A stretch of 32,245 nucleotides of DNA from an uncultured Clostridia bacterium (GTDB taxonomy: Bacteria > Bacillota > Clostridia > Oscillospirales > CAG-272): positions 1 through 32,245 of the forward strand of contig CAMEON010000023.1 in the NCBI GenBank assembly GCA_945929845.1. The letters run 5' to 3'. The position numbers were made by a program, and so were the translations under genes. Numbering within the stretch: position 1 is the stretch's first letter; every line of letters begins with the position of its first letter. Of the stretch, positions 25,572-32,245 are shown in pieces. Below the pieces are notes generated by a model. The model was given only the letters and a program-made list of their open reading frames with translations, was not told the origin of the DNA and did no database searches.

Positions 25572-27773
25572 TCACCGACAGTCTTTTTTCTTTCTGCGCA
25601 TAGCCAGAGGAACGGCGGCAGTCAGAGCCAGCAAACCGACCCCGGCAGAGAGGGCGGACTGACAGCCGCCGGAGGGGGCGGTGTCGGTCGTCCCGGCGGC
25701 GGTTTCACCGGCAGTTCCGTCGCCGGCCAGTGTTTCACTGTCTGTGTCTGTGATCGCCGGGTCGGTGGGTGCCTCGGTGCCGACCTCGGTCTCCGTCTCT
25801 GTCGCTGTCTCTACGGACATCTCCTCCTCGGTCATGTGGATATTGGACAGCACCACAAAGCTGTAGGCAGGCAGGGTGAAGGTGTACACGCCCTCCTCTG
25901 GCTCCACACGACCCCCGGCGGCGATCATGGAGCCATCCGTGGGCAGAGCCTCCTCGGTAAAGAGGTAGGCATTCAGGGCTGTAGACAGAGTCTCCGGATC
26001 CACAGACACCCGAACCGTCTGCTCCGCCCCGGAACGGTTCACAGCCACCAGGCTCCACCGCCCCTCCGTGGTTCTGACCGCCACGGCGTCTATGTAGTGA
26101 TCGGTGTCCCCCGTGATGTTGTACACCTGGGAGCCGAAGGGCATGTAGTTACAGAGCAGACCGTAGGCGTAGTAGGTGGGGCGGTAGCTCCAGGCACCGT
26201 CCGTCTTGTAGCCCATCAGTCCCATGGACATCAGTCCCCCGTTGTCTGCGCCGTTGGGATCGCCCTCATAGTAGTACACATCATGGAGCGGCCAGTAGGA
26301 TGCCCCGGCAGCCCCGGCCTTGAAGGCGTTGACCACGATGGAGGCCACATACAGTCCCCGGCCGTAGGTCTCGGCGGAGCCTGCCACATAGGCTCCCTGG
26401 GTGGATCCGTCTCCGAACTCGCCCAGGTAGAAGGGTATATCCCCGGAAACGGAGGTGCGGTCAGCCACAAAGGACTGGGCGACCACATCCAGGCTGGGCA
26501 GGTCATAGCTCCAGGCATAGTTGTGGGAATTGAACTTGCCGCAGATATCCTTCAGGGCTTCGTAGCTCTTGTAGTACCAGCCGTACTGCTGGGAGTCGTC
26601 GGAGCCGACCATGACGATATCCCCCAGACCCGCCTCCACCAGGCGGTCATGAACCGTCCGATAGTAGGCCACATAGTAGTCAAAATCCACAGCACCCCCG
26701 CTGACACGGAAGGAGTAGCTGGGTTCGTTTTGCAGGATCAGCTCCTTGACACAGTCGTACCCCAGGTCGTCCCGGATGTACTTCAGCAGGTAGACGATAT
26801 TTTCAGCCATCTCGTCCAGGCTGTTGGGGGCACCGATCCAGTCCCCGATGTCCTGACAGGCCATCCAGTACCCGGCCGGGGCACCCCACCAGGTCAGCGT
26901 CACCCGCACGCCCAGCTCCTGGCACACCTTGAGGTAGGCGAACAGGCATTGCATTTCCTGATTGTCCAAGCTGAAGCCGTCCGGGTCAGCCACGGCGGGG
27001 TCGTTGTTGTCGTTCTGCTTTTCAAACCAGTCCGGCATGACCATCATGCGGACAGCCTGGATGCCCAGGGTCTCCATCCGCCCTTTGATGAAGGTCAGAT
27101 CCTCCTCGGTGATCCCCCGCTTCCGGTTGACATCCAGCAACAACTTGGGATCCCACTCACAGCCCAGCGCATTGACAGTGTGGCGGTTGGCGGTGTCGGA
27201 CAGGGTCAGGTCGTAGGTGGCACTGACCGCCGGCTGCTCCACCAGCTCCACCAGGGTGACATTGTCCACATACACCGTCCCGGTAGAGAACCACAGCCGG
27301 GGGCCGACTGTCACCGAGGTGGCCTTATCGTTGATCTTGAAAATGTAGCTGACTGTTCTCCAGTCAGAGGAACCGAACAGGGAGCTACTGATGCCCTCGC
27401 CGATGTTGTTGGAGCCTTCGTAGTTGGCAAGCCCCAAGCAGAACCCGCTGCCCTCGGAGCCGACCTCCTCGCATTTCACATCGCAGGTCATCAGGTAGGT
27501 GCGCCCGGGCTGGCAGTTCACATACTGAAACACGCTGGCTGCCACCGGCTTTGTGTTGGTTATTTTCAGGCAGGGAGAACCGTCCGGCCCCCCGTCCTTG
27601 ACCGCCTGAAAGGTGGTTGCGGCCGTGTCCTGGCTCCAGGTCTGCCACTGATTCAGTCTTTTGTCGAAGCCGCCGTCCCTGATCATGCTGTTTTCCTCCG
27701 CCACCGCAGGCATGGCCAGTACCGATGCCATCAGCCCCAAAAGAAGCCCGATGGCTATGATCCCCTTCTTCAT
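25572..27773 (-). CDS. Secreted clan-A-like glycoside hydrolase with N-terminal CBM4/9-like module and C-terminal membrane anchor
   Basis: Signal peptide MKKGIIAIGLLLGLMASVLAMPAVAEE; CBM-like MIRDGGFDKRLNQWQTW...VYVDNVTLVEL; candidate acid/base ELILQNEPSYSF and nucleophile FYLGEFGDG; C-terminal TETETE linker, GGC and TM-KKKD tail. Start 27773 by SD AGGAGG. Confidence 0.8.
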   Translation of the reverse strand: MKKGIIAIGLLLGLMASVLAMPAVAEENSMIRDGGFDKRLNQWQTWSQDTAATTFQAVKDGGPDGSPCLKITNTKPVAASVFQYVNCQPGRTYLMTCDVKCEEVGSEGSGFCLGLANYEGSNNIGEGISSSLFGSSDWRTVSYIFKINDKATSVTVGPRLWFSTGTVYVDNVTLVELVEQPAVSATYDLTLSDTANRHTVNALGCEWDPKLLLDVNRKRGITEEDLTFIKGRMETLGIQAVRMMVMPDWFEKQNDNNDPAVADPDGFSLDNQEMQCLFAYLKVCQELGVRVTLTWWGAPAGYWMACQDIGDWIGAPNSLDEMAENIVYLLKYIRDDLGYDCVKELILQNEPSYSFRVSGGAVDFDYYVAYYRTVHDRLVEAGLGDIVMVGSDDSQQYGWYYKSYEALKDICGKFNSHNYAWSYDLPSLDVVAQSFVADRTSVSGDIPFYLGEFGDGSTQGAYVAGSAETYGRGLYVASIVVNAFKAGAAGASYWPLHDVYYYEGDPNGADNGGLMSMGLMGYKTDGAWSYRPTYYAYGLLCNYMPFGSQVYNITGDTDHYIDAVAVRTTEGRWSLVAVNRSGAEQTVRVSVDPETLSTALNAYLFTEEALPTDGSMIAAGGRVEPEEGVYTFTLPAYSFVVLSNIHMTEEEMSVETATETETEVGTEAPTDPAITDTDSETLAGDGTAGETAAGTTDTAPSGGCQSALSAGVGLLALTAAVPLAMRRKKKDCR

Positions 27774-27846
27774 AATGCCTCCTGTATTTTTCATCAGTTT
27801 CAGCGGCTGACAGTCGTTCAGGCCGACCGTCCCTCCGCCTGACCCC

Positions 27847-27875
27847 ATTGTACCATGCGGGCATGCCGCTGTCAA
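27847..27875 (-). promoter_or_regulatory. sigma70-type promoter for the glycoside hydrolase gene
   Basis: Minus strand TTGACA-17 nt-TACAAT. Confidence 0.7.
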
Positions 27876-27953
27876 TAGTTTGTCGGACGATCCGGGACAT
27901 TTTTTCGCTACAGTTCAGGTAGGGGATGGAGATACGGTCCCTTCACTTTTCCC

Positions 27954-27982
27954 TTGACAAAACTGCCGGGGCGTGGTATAGT
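27954..27982 (+). promoter_or_regulatory. sigma70-type promoter for thiN
   Basis: TTGACA-17 nt-TATAGT. Confidence 0.7.
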
Positions 27983-28021
27983 ATGGTAGAGCGAAGCGAC
28001 AGAACAGAAAGGAAGAACGCC

Positions 28022-28654
28022 ATGCGTGCATTCATATATACCGGGGGTGTCATCTGCCCGGAGAACATAACAGAACACCCCAAGGCTGACGAGCTGCGGA
28101 TCGCCGCCGATTCCGGCTACCGCAACGCCAAGCGCCTGGGGGAGAGAGTGGATATTCTGGTGGGGGACTTTGACTCCCTGGGGGAGGTGCCCCGGGACGC
28201 GGGGCTGGAGATCCATCAGGTGCCTGCGGAGAAATCCCTGACGGACACCCAGATCGCTTTGGAACTGGCTGTGGAGCGGGGTGCTGATGAGGTCATCCTT
28301 GTCGGTGGCTTGTCCGGGCGGCTGGATCACACGCTGTCCACCCTGTACATTCTGGAGGACATGAAGGAGCGGGGCATACACGGGTACCTGACCGACGGGC
28401 AGAGCCGTGTCCACTACATCCGCTCCTCCTCCATCCTTATCGCCCGCAGTGCCTACAAGTACCTGTCTGTCATTGCCGCCGACGAGCAGGTCAAGGGTGT
28501 TAGCGTAGAGGGGGGCAAGTACCCTCTGAAGAACCAGACCCTGCGTCGGCGGTTGCAGTATGCCGTGTCCAATGAGATCACCGGCAATGTGGCTATGATC
28601 TCCTGCAGGAAGGGCGGACTGTTCATCATCGAATCCCGGGATGTGACCCCCTGA
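28022..28654 (+). CDS. thiN: Thiamine pyrophosphokinase
   Basis: RIAADSGYRNAKRLGERVDILVGDFDSLGEVP...EKSLTDTQIALELAVERGADEVILVGGLSGRLDHTLSTLYIL. Confidence 0.93.
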   Translation: MRAFIYTGGVICPENITEHPKADELRIAADSGYRNAKRLGERVDILVGDFDSLGEVPRDAGLEIHQVPAEKSLTDTQIALELAVERGADEVILVGGLSGRLDHTLSTLYILEDMKERGIHGYLTDGQSRVHYIRSSSILIARSAYKYLSVIAADEQVKGVSVEGGKYPLKNQTLRRRLQYAVSNEITGNVAMISCRKGGLFIIESRDVTP

Positions 28655-28678
28655 GAGGGGCCGTGGCGGAGACTTCCG

Positions 28679-29635
28679 TCAGTCTATATCCTCCACGATT
28701 TCCTGGGGGCGGACGGTCAGCAGGTCGGGATGCTCCACATACCGACGGATGTACTTGAAAGCGGAGGCGTAGTAGAAGCCGTCGCAGATACGCTCGTCCG
28801 TGACCACCTTCAGGTCAATGAACTTCCGTTGCTCCACCGTCCCGTCCCGCTTGATGCGTCCTACCGTGCGCTTGATGCCGTAGGCGAAGAAGATGGGCAG
28901 GTTGCCGAAATTGTATATGTGGTGATATATGGGTCGTATACCCAGCGAACCCATGCTGGTGATGATCATGGAGCCGTGGAAGGGGCTGACATCCCGGACG
29001 GCTCCGGGCAGCCAGTCGTGGTAATCCAGCCAGAAGAGCACTCTCACCACAAAACGGAGGATGGGTCTGGGCAGGGAGGCCAGCCAATTGGCGGTCTTAT
29101 CGAAATCGCTTTCCAGCCCGGCGGTAGCCTTGTTCTCCTCCACCACCTTGTTGAACTTTTCGTATACCTCCTGCACCGTGTCATCCGGCTCGAAGTATAC
29201 CTTGATGCAGGTGTCCGGGGAGGACAGGGACATCTCCTTTTTGATGGTCATGACCACCTCTATGTTCTTCCGGGCATAGATGCGCTGTCCGCTGACAAAC
29301 CGGTTGACCCCCGGCTTCTGGGACACGGTGCGGACATAGGCCGCTAGCATGATGTGGAGGAAGCTGAAATTGACATACCCCTGCTTGATCATCTTCCGGC
29401 AGAAGGCATCAGCCTCGGTCACATCGAACTCATCGGCGTAGGTGTTGCAGGCATCCGACCGCTGGGCCATGATGTAGGGCATGAATTTGTTCATGGGATA
29501 CAGGGTGCGGAGCAGGCGGCCCTCCTTCCGGTCTCCCCAGCGGTGCTTGCGGGGTGCAGGGCGGGGCAGACGGGGTTGGACAGCGTCAGCCGGGGTGGCT
29601 GATACAGTGGTGCTCTCTTGGGTGATCTCACTCAT
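28679..29635 (-). CDS. Stand-alone 2-oxoacid dehydrogenase E2 acyltransferase-like (CAT-fold) protein
   Basis: YVNFSFLHIMLAAYVRTVSQKPGVNRFVSGQRIYARKNIEVVMTIKKE...SMIITSMGSLGI...DLKVVTDERICDGFYYASAFKYI; no lipoyl domain; SD GGGAGGAAA. Confidence 0.75.
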   Translation of the reverse strand: MSEITQESTTVSATPADAVQPRLPRPAPRKHRWGDRKEGRLLRTLYPMNKFMPYIMAQRSDACNTYADEFDVTEADAFCRKMIKQGYVNFSFLHIMLAAYVRTVSQKPGVNRFVSGQRIYARKNIEVVMTIKKEMSLSSPDTCIKVYFEPDDTVQEVYEKFNKVVEENKATAGLESDFDKTANWLASLPRPILRFVVRVLFWLDYHDWLPGAVRDVSPFHGSMIITSMGSLGIRPIYHHIYNFGNLPIFFAYGIKRTVGRIKRDGTVEQRKFIDLKVVTDERICDGFYYASAFKYIRRYVEHPDLLTVRPQEIVEDID

Positions 29636-29696
29636 AGGACATTTCCTCCCTTACACGCATGGACGGGTCTCGCACAGCATGGCTCATTCATCGCAT

Positions 29697-29725
29697 ATTA
29701 TAGCGCAATATCCCCGGAAAATCAA
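29697..29725 (-). promoter_or_regulatory. sigma70-type promoter for the E2-like gene
   Basis: Minus strand TTGATT-17 nt-TATAAT. Confidence 0.65.
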
Positions 29726-29792
29726 GGGCTTTTCAGCATTTTATTAAATTCGATTCATAAATTAAAGTCATTTTAAAATGGAAGGCGATCCT

Positions 29793-30233
29793 ATGAAGCA
29801 TGTGAACATATACACCGACGGAGCCTGCCGGGGAAACCCGGGTATTGGCGGGTGGGGGGCCATTCTGGTCTACAACGGCCATGAAAAGGAGCTGTCCGGC
29901 GGCGAGACCTGCACCACCAACAACCGCATGGAGCTGACCGCCGCCATCCGGGCACTGGAGGTGCTGAAGGAGCCATGCGCCGTCACGCTGACCTCCGACT
30001 CCCGGTACCTTGTGGACGGCGTGACCCGGGGCTGGGCCGCCTCCTGGCGAGCCAGGGGCTGGATCAAGGGGGACAAGACCCCGGCTCTGAACCCGGATCT
30101 GTGGGGACAGCTCCTGGATCTGTTGGAAAAGCACAAGGTGGAATTTGTATGGGTTCATGGCCACGCTGGACACCCGTACAACGAGCGGTGCGATGCGCTG
30201 GCTACCGCCTATGCGGACAGCCTGAAGAGGTAA
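29793..30233 (+). CDS. rnhA: Ribonuclease HI
   Basis: [22 protein letters not shown]...[16 protein letters not shown]...[11 protein letters not shown]...[25 protein letters not shown] before ATG 29793. Confidence 0.97.
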   Translation: MKHVNIYTDGACRGNPGIGGWGAILVYNGHEKELSGGETCTTNNRMELTAAIRALEVLKEPCAVTLTSDSRYLVDGVTRGWAASWRARGWIKGDKTPALNPDLWGQLLDLLEKHKVEFVWVHGHAGHPYNERCDALATAYADSLKR

Positions 30234-30389
30234 GCGGCGGCAGGAGCGCAGCATACGCCCGGTGCTGGCTGTGCGGATAAAAAAAACAGCGCACCGGGGC
30301 TGGGGCGGTATATCGGCGGCGGGAAACACGGCATACTATTACGGAAGCGGAATCTCACCATTCATTCGGAAAGGAACGGTATCACGGTT

Positions 30390-31034
30390 ATGTCGTTAAT
30401 CCAATATTCCCGTCACGCCGGGAAAAAGCTCTCCGCCCGCAGGGCGACCCTGTGCGCCCTGCTCCTCTGCGCCCTGTGCGCTGTGTGCCTGCCGTCCTGC
30501 CGGGACAATGGGTATGCGCCGGAGGTCACACTGCCGGACACCCATCCCGTCGGGGAGGGCTCCGTGCCCGCCGAAAGCTACGCCGCCGGGGAGTCGGCCT
30601 CCGGCGACAGCACCCACACCGCCCCCGACAGTGCCGCCACCCTGCCCGGTGGGGCAGATACCGACCCGGCCGGAGCCACATCCGGCCGTCTGACCTCTGA
30701 CAGCGGGACAAGCCTGAGCCTGATTCTGGATTGGGTGCGCACCCCCTGCGGGGACACCGACACGGTGACTGTGGTCCTGCGCCTGACCTCCTACCGCCTG
30801 TCGGTAAGCGAACGCCCCGGCATGGGTGTGCTGACCGTAGCCGGAGAGACAGTCCACTTCTCCACCCCGACGCTGGACATCCAGGGCAACGATGCACCTA
30901 CCGTCACGGATCTGTATACCCATACCTTCACCGTCCCCGCCGGGGCTACTGTCTCCCTGTCCGCCACCTGGCCCTTCAACGGCACCTACGCCGGCGTGGA
31001 CATCGGTACCCTGACCCTGTCCGGGCAGGCATGA
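30390..31034 (+). CDS. Predicted lipoprotein of unknown function
   Basis: Hydrophobic signal LLLCALCAVCLPSC with lipobox-like Cys; low-complexity Ser/Ala/Thr/Gly linker; C-terminal beta-rich domain. Confidence 0.7.
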   Translation: MSLIQYSRHAGKKLSARRATLCALLLCALCAVCLPSCRDNGYAPEVTLPDTHPVGEGSVPAESYAAGESASGDSTHTAPDSAATLPGGADTDPAGATSGRLTSDSGTSLSLILDWVRTPCGDTDTVTVVLRLTSYRLSVSERPGMGVLTVAGETVHFSTPTLDIQGNDAPTVTDLYTHTFTVPAGATVSLSATWPFNGTYAGVDIGTLTLSGQA

Positions 31035-31061
31035 GCGGGTGAGGAATGTGTCAGTGCGCAC

Positions 31062-31112
31062 AAGGGGCTGTCTCAAATGCAAATTTATCAGCGTTTGAGG
31101 CAGCCCCCTTTC
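31062..31112 (+). terminator. Terminator-like hairpin
   Basis: AAGGGGCTGTCTCAAATGC...GCGTTTGAGGCAGCCCCCTTT. Confidence 0.7.
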
Positions 31113-31136
31113 CGATGGCAGAGCTGCAAAAATCCG

Positions 31137-31165
31137 TTGACAAACCCGGGCTTCCGTGGTATACT
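31137..31165 (+). promoter_or_regulatory. sigma70-type promoter for the PfkB-family kinase
   Basis: TTGACA-17 nt-TATACT. Confidence 0.7.
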
Positions 31166-31203
31166 ACCCATATCATAACTCGTACTGTACAGGGAGGCAT
31201 TCC

Positions 31204-32220
31204 ATGATCTATACTGTCACACTGAACCCCGCCATGGACTACAACCTGACCGTTCATTCCCTGAACCGGGGCGTGACCGGTCGGGCCTCCTCGGCGGTCA
31301 TGACCCCCGGCGGCAAGGGGGTCAATGTGTCCCTCATGCTCCACCGGCTGGGGCTGGGCACAGTCCCCATGGGCATCTGTGCCGGCGTGACCGGCACCTA
31401 TCTGCTGGACGGCCTGCGGGCGGCTGGGCTGTCCCCGGATTTCGTCCACGCCTCGCCCCAGGGCGGGCCGGAGGTATGGACCCGCATCAATGTGAAGATC
31501 GCCGTAGTCGGGGACGGGGAGCGGGAGGTCAATGTGCCCGGCCCGGCCCTCCCGGAGGGCAGCTTTGACACGCTCCTGGAGAAGATAGAGAAGCGGCTGG
31601 AACGCAATGACACCCTGATCCTGTCCGGCAGTGTGCCTCCCGGCGCAGGGGATGACGCCTACGCCCGGATCCTTGACCGGGTCGCCGGGCGGAACATCCG
31701 GGTGATCGCTGACACCACCGGCCCCCGCCTCCGAGCCATCCTGCCCTACCACCCTTACCTCATCAAGCCCAACCGGGCGGAGCTGGAGGAGCTGGCCGGG
31801 GCTACCCTGACAGACGACAAGGCCATTGTCAAGGCCGCCCGGAACCTGCAACGGCAGGGGGCTGGCCATGTGCTGGTGTCCCTGGGCGGGGAGGGTTGCC
31901 TGCTGGTTCCCTCCTTCGACCCTGTCCACAGCCAGGCCGACCGGGGGGACGGGCACCTACGGGGTGCCTGCCTGCGCATGGGTGCCATGGCAGGGACTGT
32001 CCGCTCCACGGTAGGGGCCGGGGACGCCATGATCGCCGGGCTTCTCTGCGGTCTGGAAAAGGGCTGGAACGCCGACAACATCCTCCGTCTGGCCACCGCC
32101 AGCGCCGCCGCCGTGGCCTTCGCCGAGGAGGGAGTGCCTGTGACCGGGCAGGATGTGGACAGGCTCTATGCTCTCTCCGCCGTCTCCGGCAAGACCCCCT
32201 GCCTGCACCTGCCCTACTGA
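31204..32220 (+). CDS. 1-phosphofructokinase-like PfkB-family sugar kinase
   Basis: MIYTVTLNPAMDYNLTV, GGKGVNVSLMLHRLG, ILSGSVPPGAGDDAY, KPNRAELEELAG, STVGAGDAMIAGLLCGLE. Confidence 0.9.
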   Translation: MIYTVTLNPAMDYNLTVHSLNRGVTGRASSAVMTPGGKGVNVSLMLHRLGLGTVPMGICAGVTGTYLLDGLRAAGLSPDFVHASPQGGPEVWTRINVKIAVVGDGEREVNVPGPALPEGSFDTLLEKIEKRLERNDTLILSGSVPPGAGDDAYARILDRVAGRNIRVIADTTGPRLRAILPYHPYLIKPNRAELEELAGATLTDDKAIVKAARNLQRQGAGHVLVSLGGEGCLLVPSFDPVHSQADRGDGHLRGACLRMGAMAGTVRSTVGAGDAMIAGLLCGLEKGWNADNILRLATASAAAVAFAEEGVPVTGQDVDRLYALSAVSGKTPCLHLPY

Positions 32221-32245
32221 TCGGTATAGCGTCGCTGGACTGTCA

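Noticed and set aside
25034-25662. Plus-strand ORFs over the tRNA region
   Set aside because: They overlap tRNA-Ser, its promoter and repeats; no RBS or domain signature.

Overview
High-GC window (32,245 bp), probably chromosomal, from a Firmicutes/Oscillospiraceae-like bacterium (inferred from gene content and style only). Most of it is housekeeping: an aromatic 2-oxoacid operon (iorA-iorB-paaK-ACT), the rimP-nusA-ylxR-L7Ae-infB operon, a Sir2/NUDIX/membrane-lipase group, tRNA-Ser(GGA), a secreted glycosidase-like protein, thiamine pyrophosphokinase, RNase H, two lipoproteins and a 1-phosphofructokinase-like kinase. The best candidate for an unusual system is the truncated left edge. There a TerB_N/TerB_C-type protein and a BrxD-like (DUF2791-type) P-loop ATPase form a two-gene minus-strand operon with its own near-consensus promoter. 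A HAD protein resembling the 'Swiss Army Knife' RNA-repair HAD family is transcribed divergently from it. Other structure not explained by genes: a MITE-like palindromic element with long terminal inverted repeats (2923-3152); a dispersed intergenic repeat family bounded by the 11-mer GTTACAGTTCA; a perfect 13-bp terminator-like hairpin between the promoter and start codon of a MATE efflux gene; a structured leader before iorA; and an E2-acyltransferase-like protein whose DHR-x-x-DG motif reads DERICDG. All family assignments come from reading motifs by eye; no database search was run.
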